Origin: M3007 sp964589365 | GTDB taxonomy: Bacteria; Bacteroidota; Bacteroidia; Chitinophagales; Saprospiraceae | Direction of reading: 5' to 3' | DNA: 64,000 nucleotides | Assembly: GCA_964589365.1 (NCBI GenBank) | Contig: CAZPTQ010000002.1 | Coordinates: 1-64,000, forward strand | Shown here: piece by piece, positions 25,198-32,617 of the stretch | Layout of the letters: each line of letters starts with the position of its first letter | Position numbering within the stretch: the stretch's first letter is position 1 | Notes under the pieces: generated by a model | Seen by the model: the letters and a program-made list of their open reading frames with translations, nothing else | Databases searched by the model: none | What the model was told of the DNA's origin: nothing | Made by a program: the position numbers and the translations under genes

Positions 25198-26307
25198 TCA
25201 CCTTTTCAGCAATTGCACCAGTATCCCGCTTTTCAATCGCGGTTCGAAATAAGTGCTTTTTGGCGGAAGAATCTCACCCGCATCGGCCAGATACATCATG
25301 TCGGCAAAATGGACCGGGAAGAGTGCAAAACCCACTTTATGGCGACTATTGGCAGCTTTTTGCAGGCCATTCAGGCCTTTGCTACCATCAATATAAGTCA
25401 CTCTGGTATCAGTGCGCACATCGTGTATCCCAAGGATATTTCCCAGTACTCGTTCGTTCAAAAGCGAGGCATCAAGCAGGGCATTTTGTTCATCCAGGCC
25501 AGGCAGCAATTCAGGTCGCCAATGTAGTGAATACCATTCTTGGCGGAGGCACATCACGACTTCATGCTTGTCCAAGGGGCGGCGAGGCGCTTCCAATAAT
25601 TCAATGTCGAACACCTTGGAAATCAGTGCCATAAACTGCGCACCGCTCATTCCTTCTGGGATTTCCGCAGCTCGGTTGTAGTCGAGAATGTCCAGCTGGT
25701 CGGTGGCGAAAAAGGCGCAAAAGAGGTGGTCGAAATCAAACGCTGGAAACTGGTCGCGTTGCTCATGCAGCATCGCCATGGTAGAGGTGCGGTGATGCCC
25801 GTCGGCAATGTAGGTGGACTTTACATTCTTGGTAAAAAGGTCCTGCAAATCGGCAATATCTTGCTCATCCGTCACGGCCCATATACGGTGAAGCACTTTT
25901 CCATTCTTAAATCTGGTGTCGAACAGCGGCTTGTTTTTATGCACAAACCCGTTCAACCACGTACTGATGCTCGGAACAGAAGGATACGTTAGCAACACAG
26001 GTTTTAAGATGGCCTCCCATTGCAAGAACAAATCCCTTTGATGTTCTTCGCGTGCGCCAAGCGTGGCTTCGTGTTTTTTGACTTTTCCCTCAAAAAAATC
26101 CTCTACCTCGTTGAGCGCCACCAATCCCGTGTGCTCGCCTGTGATTGACTTGATTTGATAAATGAAAAAGGCGGCTTGGGGGACTTTTTTATAAAGCCCT
26201 TCTTTTACATACTGCTGGTAAAGGTTTTTTGCTTCATCGCAAAAAACTTCGGAGGATTCAATTTTCGCAAAATCCGGGTAACAGGCTCGGAGTGGTTTTA
26301 TCTTCAT
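25198..26307 (-). CDS. DUF1015 family protein
   Basis: The 369-residue cytosolic protein has the DUF1015 pattern: MKIKPLRACYPDFAKI, then KVPQAAFFIYQIKS, GLVALNEVEDFFEGKVKKHE, and the highly conserved TYIADGHHRTSTMAML (about residue 185). The ADGHHR motif marks the family, which is often beside serine biosynthesis genes serC and serA. Neither is in this window. The family's biochemical role is not established. It ends in the inverted repeat 25072-25188. Confidence 0.88.
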   Translation of the reverse strand: MKIKPLRACYPDFAKIESSEVFCDEAKNLYQQYVKEGLYKKVPQAAFFIYQIKSITGEHTGLVALNEVEDFFEGKVKKHEATLGAREEHQRDLFLQWEAILKPVLLTYPSVPSISTWLNGFVHKNKPLFDTRFKNGKVLHRIWAVTDEQDIADLQDLFTKNVKSTYIADGHHRTSTMAMLHEQRDQFPAFDFDHLFCAFFATDQLDILDYNRAAEIPEGMSGAQFMALISKVFDIELLEAPRRPLDKHEVVMCLRQEWYSLHWRPELLPGLDEQNALLDASLLNERVLGNILGIHDVRTDTRVTYIDGSKGLNGLQKAANSRHKVGFALFPVHFADMMYLADAGEILPPKSTYFEPRLKSGILVQLLKR

Positions 26308-26364
26308 GGATGGGCTGGTAAAGGCGGGCGAAAAGTAAGGAATTTTGCAAGACGCTTCAACCCA

Positions 26365-26433
26365 CTAATCAAACACCGGAAGCGAGGGATTGGATAAAAA
26401 TTCCAAGCGATGGGTTTTTTCCGGCAGCACTTC
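26365..26433 (-). pseudogene. In-frame extension after the TOPRIM gene stop (possible C-terminal remnant)
   Basis: After the TAA at 26434-26436 the same frame stays open for 23 codons to the TAG at 26365-26367, ending LEFLSNPSLPVFD. The NPSL ending resembles the tail of longer proteins of this kind as I recall them, so the stop plus a deletion may have cut the gene. The evidence is thin. Confidence 0.3.
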
Positions 26434-26850
26434 TTAATTCTCTTGGTTTACAAAAAGAATTTTCTGCTGGTAGGTTTCCCAAAAGCCAGTCTCGAATGAA
26501 TCTATTATCAGGTTTTTTATCTTTTCAACTACTTGATTCACAAGATTTTCAGGCGCGATCTTCAAGTCCAGTTCAAAAGGTTTTTCATGCAAACAATCCG
26601 TATCAATTTGCACTACGAGGAAATCGTTTTGCTCAAATGCACCTTGGAAAAGCGAGGATTGGCAGTAAGCTATCACCTGCGTCCATCCTCCTTGTCGTTG
26701 GAAAGCATCCGTCGCGTCAAGGAGGGGTTGGAGTGGGCGAACCGTTAGATCGGGGTCATCGAAATGACCGACGAGGATGTTCTTCAGAACCCGATGGTCG
26801 GTTGGGCCTTCCGCAATAAGGCCGAAAGTTGGATTAGGCATAGTCTTCAA
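26434..26850 (-). CDS. Small TOPRIM-like protein paired with an AAA ATPase
   Basis: A 138-residue protein with a probable TOPRIM core. FGLIAEGPTDHRVLKNIL (about residues 9-26) has the conserved Glu after a first strand. NDFLVVQIDTDCL (about residues 75-87) gives the DxD metal site. A helix of the form ENLVNQVVEKIKNLI follows, and the protein then ends quickly. TOPRIM nucleases of ATPase-coupled defense systems usually continue for 60-100 more residues, so this copy may be truncated. The start overlaps the ATPase stop by four bases (26847-26850), which indicates coupled translation. A metal-dependent nuclease role is inferred from the motifs and the neighbour only. Confidence 0.55.
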   Translation of the reverse strand: MKTMPNPTFGLIAEGPTDHRVLKNILVGHFDDPDLTVRPLQPLLDATDAFQRQGGWTQVIAYCQSSLFQGAFEQNDFLVVQIDTDCLHEKPFELDLKIAPENLVNQVVEKIKNLIIDSFETGFWETYQQKILFVNQEN

Positions 26851-27956
26851 ATGTTGGGTAGACCACCGATATAGCCCCGGAGAAACTGCTCAGACAGTTT
26901 CACGGACTCGTGGCCATTAGCAGATGGTTTTTGCTCAATTCGGAGGGCTTTGGTATGGCCGAGTTTATTACGAGAGATGACGAATAGGCGTTGTTCCTGA
27001 TCATTTAGGTTGAGGCCATCAAGTAGACCGGGGTTATGTGCAGTAACTATGACTTGCTTGTCATTTTCTTTTGCCAATCGTACTAATTCACCAATAAGTT
27101 TAGCGCAGAGCCGAGGATTCAGCGGATTGTCAATATTGTCAATAGCAAAGAACTTGGAGGTATGAGGGCTGACAAAAAGAGTAATATAAAAAAGCAAGTA
27201 GAGAAAGCCCTCATTGCTGCAGCGTTGGTCAATGTATGCGATGCCGTCTTCTAAGTAGCGATCCTTGATTTGTATGCGCCGCTCATTGAAAAGCAAATCA
27301 TTGGGGATTTCAGAGCCTTCGAACCAGTCAATGAGTTGGAGGGTCTCACTGATTTTTTTGAACACCTCTGGCTCTTTGCGAACAAGGTCGGCAAAGTGAC
27401 TGAACAATGCTTCGCCGCGTATGCCTAGTGGTCGAATTTGACCTTCTTCGTCGAAGCGACGGAGGTAGGTGTTTTCGGGAGCATAAAGTTGATATCTAGG
27501 GATATTCGTCTTATTTACTTTATTAACATAAAAATTTCTTCCTTTTTCAAGCGCGATTAAAAAGTCCTCTTTGCTTTCAGCCAATATAGTGTCTCTCTCC
27601 TTATCTGTATTCGTGTAGTTTGTATTTTTAAGAAACCAGTATTGATCAGGGTCAAAAACATGAATAATATCGAGTGGGTACGTATCTGTTTCGTTTGAAA
27701 AAGTAATATTCATCTCCTTTTTAGCCTTTCCAAAACCTGAAAACATTAAATCAGCATCAGTCAATCTGATGCCTTTCCAAGGCAAAAAGCCATCTCCAAC
27801 CATTGTGTCGTCAATTACCAAACTCCCCAAGGCAATCGCTTCCAAAATATTCGTCTTTCCGAAACCATTCTCCCCAATCAAAACATTCACTCGCCCCAAG
27901 TCGATTTCGAGTGAGAGAATAGACTTGTAATTTTCAATTTTAATATGCTGTATCAT
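26847..27956 (-). CDS. RecF/AAA_21-type ATPase, partner of the TOPRIM-like protein
   Basis: This ATPase has 369 residues. The N-terminus MIQHIKIENYKSILSLEIDL leads to the P-loop IGENGFGKTNILEAIALGS (Walker A, about residues 27-36), typical of SMC/RecF/OLD-like ATPases. The middle (VRKEPEVFKKISETLQLIDW and around) fits the inserted lid region. The Walker B strand reads SKFFAIDNIDNPLNPRLC: the Asp is present, but Asn stands where most ABC-type ATPases have the catalytic Glu. VIVTAHNPGLLDGL then supplies the His switch. The start at 27956 was chosen over 27983 because the family begins at this point. It is 34 bases behind the ABC exporter and overlaps the TOPRIM gene. Confidence 0.8.
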   Translation of the reverse strand: MIQHIKIENYKSILSLEIDLGRVNVLIGENGFGKTNILEAIALGSLVIDDTMVGDGFLPWKGIRLTDADLMFSGFGKAKKEMNITFSNETDTYPLDIIHVFDPDQYWFLKNTNYTNTDKERDTILAESKEDFLIALEKGRNFYVNKVNKTNIPRYQLYAPENTYLRRFDEEGQIRPLGIRGEALFSHFADLVRKEPEVFKKISETLQLIDWFEGSEIPNDLLFNERRIQIKDRYLEDGIAYIDQRCSNEGFLYLLFYITLFVSPHTSKFFAIDNIDNPLNPRLCAKLIGELVRLAKENDKQVIVTAHNPGLLDGLNLNDQEQRLFVISRNKLGHTKALRIEQKPSANGHESVKLSEQFLRGYIGGLPNI

Positions 27957-27990
27957 AATCCGTGTATTGGGCAAAAGTAGCAATTATCCC

Positions 27991-29814
27991 CTACACATAC
28001 CCCTTCGCCTGCAACCTAAACAATTCCGCATATTTCCCACCTTTAGCCACCAACTCCTCGTGAGTGCCCAATTCAAGCAACTCCCCTTGTTCAAGGAACA
28101 AGATTCGATCTGCCATGCGCACGGTGGAAAAACGGTGCGAAATCAGCACGGCCGCTTTGCCTTTCATCAATTCTGCGAAACGCACAAATACCTCGTGCTC
28201 GGCTCTGGCATCCAGCGCTGCCGTTGGTTCATCGAGGATAATCAGTTGAGCCTCACGCATATATGCGCGTGCGAGCGCGACTTTTTGCCATTGTCCGCCG
28301 CTGAGGTCAACACCCCCTGCAAAGCGTTTTCCGAGCATCTGGCCGTATTTTTTGGGTAATGGTTCAATCACGGTATCGGCCAGACTTTTATGGGCCGAGT
28401 CTTCGATGCGGGACTGGTTTTCGTTTTCTGAAATGTTGCCGATGGCAATGTTCTCCCCTGCGGTGAACATGAACCGAACGTAGTCCTGAAAAATTATTCC
28501 AATCTCACGGCGCAGGTCTTCCGGGTCATAATCGCATAAATCCACGCCGTCGAGCAGGATCCGGCCTTCGGAGGGTTCGTAAAGATGGGCAAGGAGTTTG
28601 ACGAGGGTGGTTTTACCAGCGCCGTTTTCGCCAACTAGGGCAAGTTTTTCGCCGGGATGAAGCGTAAAACTGAGGTGCCTCAATGCCCAGACATCGGTTT
28701 CGGGGTATTTGAACCCAACGTTTTCAAACACAAAGCCTTGCTTCATGGGGCGCGGGATCTTGTGCCCACCCGTGTGTGTGCCAGCCAAGGGCCTTAATTC
28801 CAAAAAATCAAAAAGATCTTGAAGATAAAGCGAGGTCTCGGCGATGCGTGAAAAACGACTCACTATTCCTTGCAACAAGCCTTGCAAACGGCTAAACGCT
28901 CCTGCCAAAAAAGTGAGTGTGCCCACCGTGATTTGCCCGGCAATGGTTTGGCCGATCACGAAAACGTAGGCAGCATAATATGAAACCGTTCCAAGCGTAG
29001 AAAATAAGGCTCCCCAAGCCGCCCGGCGCAACGCCAGTTTTTGATTGACCAGAAAATAGCGATCCGAAATGGTTTTGAAACGTGTGGCGATGAAATCTTC
29101 AAGGCCAAAAATTTTGATCTCCTTGGCGGTCTCGTTGCTCGCACCGATGTAGCGGAGATAGTCAATTTCGCGGCGTTCGGGTGTCCAGGAACGGGAAATG
29201 GAATACGATTCCTGGTTGAACTTAGCCTCCCCAATAAAGGAAGGTATGACAGCAATTACGAGAATGAGCAGCAGCCAAGGATTGAAAGCGATAAGGCCAA
29301 CAGCAAGAAATGCTACGGTGATGAGGTCTTGCGCTTGTGAAAGCACCATGCTCATGAGCGCAGTACGACCGGAGGTTTGTGTGCGGGCGCGTTCAAGTTT
29401 GTCGTAAAAAGTTGCGTCTTCAAACTGGTAAAGGTCCAGCGTGGCGGCGTGGCGGATGATTCTTACGGAGGAGTCGTTGTTTACTAAATCGCCCAACAGA
29501 CTGTCTGTCAAAGTGATGGCGCGGTTTAGCAGGCTCGAAGCTACTGCCAGCGCAAGTTCTGCGCCCACCCAAAACCAGAGCGGATTGGAGAATGTGAGCG
29601 CGACCGGACGAGCGATTTGGGCAATTACCTCGTCAATAATTTCCTTTCCAACATAAAGCATGGCAAGTGGCACAGCGGCTTGTACGAGACGCAGCACCAT
29701 GTTCCAAATTGTCAGTTTGGGGCTGACAGCCCAAATCATTCGGAAGAAACGCGGGACGTTGCGAAGGGATTCAAATTGGGCAAAAAAGCCCTTTTTTTCT
29801 TTTTTTTCTGTCAT
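27991..29814 (-). CDS. ABC exporter, fused permease and ATPase (MsbA/MDR-like)
   Basis: This protein has 607 residues. The N-terminal 330 hold six membrane helices (for example FNPWLLLILVIAVIPSFIG, TVSYYAAYVFVIGQTIAGQI split as TVSYYAAYVFVIG and TIAGQI). The ATPase has LVGENGAGKTTLVKLLAHLY (Walker A), VDLSGGQWQKVALARA (signature), LIILDEPTAALD (Walker B) and LISHRFSTVR (switch). It probably works as a homodimer exporting a lipid or hydrophobic compound. The start at 29814 (MTEKKEKKG) is cytosolic and consistent with the family; longer starts read into the divergent promoter. The 34-base gap to the AAA ATPase gene suggests co-transcription, although a functional link is not obvious. Confidence 0.87.
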   Translation of the reverse strand: MTEKKEKKGFFAQFESLRNVPRFFRMIWAVSPKLTIWNMVLRLVQAAVPLAMLYVGKEIIDEVIAQIARPVALTFSNPLWFWVGAELALAVASSLLNRAITLTDSLLGDLVNNDSSVRIIRHAATLDLYQFEDATFYDKLERARTQTSGRTALMSMVLSQAQDLITVAFLAVGLIAFNPWLLLILVIAVIPSFIGEAKFNQESYSISRSWTPERREIDYLRYIGASNETAKEIKIFGLEDFIATRFKTISDRYFLVNQKLALRRAAWGALFSTLGTVSYYAAYVFVIGQTIAGQITVGTLTFLAGAFSRLQGLLQGIVSRFSRIAETSLYLQDLFDFLELRPLAGTHTGGHKIPRPMKQGFVFENVGFKYPETDVWALRHLSFTLHPGEKLALVGENGAGKTTLVKLLAHLYEPSEGRILLDGVDLCDYDPEDLRREIGIIFQDYVRFMFTAGENIAIGNISENENQSRIEDSAHKSLADTVIEPLPKKYGQMLGKRFAGGVDLSGGQWQKVALARAYMREAQLIILDEPTAALDARAEHEVFVRFAELMKGKAAVLISHRFSTVRMADRILFLEQGELLELGTHEELVAKGGKYAELFRLQAKGYV

Positions 29815-29936
29815 TTTGCCTTGTGGGTTGGCGGTGCGAACTGCTCTCCGGTAGTTTTTATCTCTTGATTGCATCTTTACTTTTATCTCAAATGCGCGGT
29901 ATCTTGGCGCGAAAGTCGTTATCAAACCCGTCTGGC

Positions 29937-30686
29937 ATGAAAAAGTTGTTCCTTTTTAGTCTGTTTGGCTTCTTTGTCGCTTGCTCCTCTAAAAGTTTCC
30001 CATTCCAAAATCCACCCGCACCCGGATTTAACGCAACGGCCTCTGATGCCAAGGCTATTTCTATCGCCGACGAGGTGATGCAGGCCATGGGTGGAAGACA
30101 AGCCTGGGACAACACCCGGTTCCTCTCCTGGAATTTCTTTAACCGCCGCAAATTGCTGTGGGATAAACAGGCAGGTATCTGCCGCATCGAATGGACAACC
30201 CGACCACTGAAAATTATTGTGAATTTGAACGATGGTACGGGAAAAGTAAACCTCAACGGCATCGAGCAAACCCATCCCGACTCGCTTGCCAAGTATCTCG
30301 ATATGGGTAAAAAAGTATGGATCAATGATTCTTACTGGCTCGCCATGCCGTTCAAACTGAAAGATTCTGGAGTGACTTTAAAGTATCTCGGGGAATCCAA
30401 AACCGAGGCAGCTGAAAGCTCGGATTTGCTCCAAATGACTTTCGCGGGCGTGGGCGTTACGCCCAACAACAAGTACCACGTGTGGATAGATAAAAAGACG
30501 CGACTCGTGACGCAATGGGCTTATTTTGAAAAATTTAGTGATGAAAAAGCTGGTATTATAAATGCTTGGGCTCGGTACAAACGTTGCGGTAAAATCCTGA
30601 TTTCTACTGAGCGCGGCAGTCGTGGTTCATTGGAGCCTGTTGAAGTTTTTGAAACGGTGCCTGAGGAAATGTGGTCATTACATTGA
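29937..30686 (+). CDS. Lipoprotein of LolA-like type
   Basis: A 249-residue lipoprotein: MKKLFLFSLFGFFVACSS with lipobox FVAC. The mature part begins ADEVMQAMGGRQAWDNTRFLSW (given as EVMQAMGGRQAW), matching in outline the AIGG-W start of the protein at 7721. It then forms a strand-rich domain ending HVWIDKKTRLVTQWAYFE and FETVPEEMW. A role in the outer membrane handling lipid or an acyl group is plausible from fold similarity, but no function is known. It is divergent from the ABC exporter and overlaps the end of the convergent thioredoxin gene by nine bases. Confidence 0.65.
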   Translation: MKKLFLFSLFGFFVACSSKSFPFQNPPAPGFNATASDAKAISIADEVMQAMGGRQAWDNTRFLSWNFFNRRKLLWDKQAGICRIEWTTRPLKIIVNLNDGTGKVNLNGIEQTHPDSLAKYLDMGKKVWINDSYWLAMPFKLKDSGVTLKYLGESKTEAAESSDLLQMTFAGVGVTPNNKYHVWIDKKTRLVTQWAYFEKFSDEKAGIINAWARYKRCGKILISTERGSRGSLEPVEVFETVPEEMWSLH

Positions 30687-31730
30687 CCACATTTCATTCA
30701 TGCTGCTCCCAATCATATTCTTCCATGCCTTTTCGGGATGTTCGCCCACTTTCTTGAGCAATTCTAATTGGTGCGGGGAGAGTAGTTCATCAGGCGTAAG
30801 ACGTTTGCCAACGAGGTTATTTGCACGGCAGGCTTGTAAAGAGGTCATCGGAATAAACCGATATTCCGTTTGAGAAAGGTAATATTTTGGTTCGCGGTCA
30901 GCGCGAAAACCCTGATTTTTAGCGCAAGCAGTCATGCTTTTAGGAAGGGTCTGTCGTTCCAAATCGGCGCGGCTGGTCACGGATGGGTCGAATTGGACTT
31001 TCACCACTTCTTTCCCATCTTGAAAACCCGGCTCGGTTTCTATCACTCCGGGAATTGCGCCGAATGTACCTTCGCCTGTCCAAAAGCAGTACATCGAAAA
31101 GGTGGCAGTTTCCAATCCGGCCTCACGGGCTGAAAGTTCTTCTTCTAAAAGTTCGAGGTAGCGCGCGGCAATTGTACCAGTCAAATCTAGGGCACGTCGC
31201 ATGCCGTTTACGAGTTGGAGCGAGGAATTGAAATTGGGCATTCGCAATACAACATCTTGGTTGTCAGCGCGGACGATGCGGATTACGGGGTTGTTCCAGG
31301 CTGGCTCACCAAAAGTTCGGAGTGCTTCAGCATCTTTTCCGCCCTTGTTGTTGAAAATGCAGACGGGCACAAAATAGGTCTCAATGGCCTCCACAATGAG
31401 CGGGTTGGAGAGGGTCGTATTACCGTAGCGGGTGCAGTTGGAGCAGCCAGGCACCTCTTGGAAAAGCAGGAGTATGGGCTTGCCGGATTTTTGGGATTCA
31501 GCACGGCCCGCATCAAGGTCACGGAGCCAATGGACTCGGCCTAGTTCCTCTGGATCACCCGCCGTAGCACGAAGTGCGAAGGAGGGTTGGGTTGGTAACT
31601 GGTTGATTGGGGATTGGTGACTGGCGTTTGGCCCGTTTTCTGACGCCGTTAAAATTGGGTTTTTTGGAATAAATAAAGCCGCGACCAATGCCGAAATAGT
31701 GAGCGCGGAGCACAACGAAAGGAGTTTCAT
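30678..31730 (-). CDS. VPGUxxT-family thioredoxin-like protein (Cys form) fused to an MsrA-like domain
   Basis: This 350-residue protein has an N-terminal export signal. The thioredoxin-like domain carries PILLLFQEVPGCSNCTRYG (about residue 95): the VPGUxxT motif with Cys (codon TGC) where relatives have selenocysteine. After WNNPVIRI the C-terminal half (about residue 205 on) resembles methionine sulfoxide reductase A: FSMYCFWTGEGTFGAIPGV (MsrA has GCFWxxE; here Tyr replaces the Gly before Cys), EVVKVQFDPSVTSRADL and KYYLSQTEYRFIPMT. A thiol-based reductase acting outside the cytoplasm is the likely role. Between signal and domain lie two repeats (31558-31624) that code for part of the linker. 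Confidence 0.75.
   Translation of the reverse strand: MKLLSLCSALTISALVAALFIPKNPILTASENGPNASHQSPINQLPTQPSFALRATAGDPEELGRVHWLRDLDAGRAESQKSGKPILLLFQEVPGCSNCTRYGNTTLSNPLIVEAIETYFVPVCIFNNKGGKDAEALRTFGEPAWNNPVIRIVRADNQDVVLRMPNFNSSLQLVNGMRRALDLTGTIAARYLELLEEELSAREAGLETATFSMYCFWTGEGTFGAIPGVIETEPGFQDGKEVVKVQFDPSVTSRADLERQTLPKSMTACAKNQGFRADREPKYYLSQTEYRFIPMTSLQACRANNLVGKRLTPDELLSPHQLELLKKVGEHPEKAWKNMIGSSMNEMWSM
31558..31624. repeat. Palindromic element and CCAATCCCC repeat within the thioredoxin gene
   Basis: 31558-31586 (CCCGCCGTAGC ... GCGAAGGAGGG) matches the element at 39879-39913 in its ends and contains GCAC-TTC-GTGC. 31587-31624 is a run of TTGGTAACTGGT/GATTGGGGATTGG units like those at 25072 and 18445. 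Together they encode a linker that differs in style from its surroundings. Confidence 0.6.
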
Positions 31731-31804
31731 ATTAATCTTTACGTTTGGATTTAAACATTAAGCGAGCAATAGGCCTTTTAGTGTCAAACAAAACTTATTA
31801 AAAC

Positions 31805-32518
31805 ATGGAGTGGATCGCCGATCCTGATATCTGGATTGCATTTTTTACGCTTTGCGCGCTTGAAATCGTGCTTGGAATTGACAATATTATTTTCATTTCT
31901 ATCCTTACCAGCCGACTGCCGGAAAATCAACAAGCAAGAGGCCGCCGTATCGGCCTCGCACTGGCGATGTTTACACGCATCGCGCTACTTTTATCATTGG
32001 CCTGGATGATGAAACTTACAGCGCCCATTTTGGTTGTCGGAAGCAATGAAATCAGTGGTCGAGATCTTATTTTGTTGGTTGGAGGTCTTTTTTTGATGTA
32101 CAAAAGCGTCAATGAAATCCACGCAAAGGTGGAAGAAACCGATCAGCCTACCAAAAAAGTCCGCAAGGCTAAGTTTTCTACCATTATCGTGCAGATTATT
32201 TTGGTGGATATTGTGTTTTCGCTCGATTCGGTCATTACAGCAGTAGGTATGGTAGATCAAATTGGGGTTATGGTTGCTGCCGTGGTCACCTCAGTAGCAG
32301 TGATGATGGTTGCGGCCGGGCCTATCAGCAATTTTGTAAACAAACACCCCACTGTAAAAGTGCTGGCACTGGCGTTTTTGATCATGATCGGGGTAGCACT
32401 TATCGGTGAAGGGCTGGGGTTCCATATTCCGAAGGGCTACATTTATTTTTCTATGGCCTTTTCTGTGGGGGTGGAATTTGTCAATATCCGGCTCAAAAGC
32501 CGATCTGCAACATCCTAA
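31805..32518 (+). CDS. TerC family integral membrane protein
   Basis: The 237-residue protein has about seven membrane helices and the two signature segments of TerC: ALEIVLGIDNIIFISILTSR near the N-terminus (conserved Asp-Asn) and DIVFSLDSVITAVGM near residue 140. Members have been linked to manganese export and to tellurite resistance. The exact ion here is unknown. It is preceded by a short AT-rich gap after the divergent thioredoxin gene and followed 100 bases later by the S9 peptidase gene, which probably has its own promoter. Confidence 0.9.
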   Translation: MEWIADPDIWIAFFTLCALEIVLGIDNIIFISILTSRLPENQQARGRRIGLALAMFTRIALLLSLAWMMKLTAPILVVGSNEISGRDLILLVGGLFLMYKSVNEIHAKVEETDQPTKKVRKAKFSTIIVQIILVDIVFSLDSVITAVGMVDQIGVMVAAVVTSVAVMMVAAGPISNFVNKHPTVKVLALAFLIMIGVALIGEGLGFHIPKGYIYFSMAFSVGVEFVNIRLKSRSATS

Positions 32519-32617
32519 ACGCTTGCTATTGAATAGACTTTTGCTTCCCTTGGTAGGTTCTATGAATCGTTTTCGGAGAGGCGAACTACCTTTCGGTCCG
32601 CCGAATTTTTTTGTCTA

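Noticed and set aside
31432..31452. Possible selenocysteine at VPGUxxT in the thioredoxin gene
   Set aside because: The codon is TGC, not TGA, and no SECIS-like hairpin is needed. It is the Cys form.
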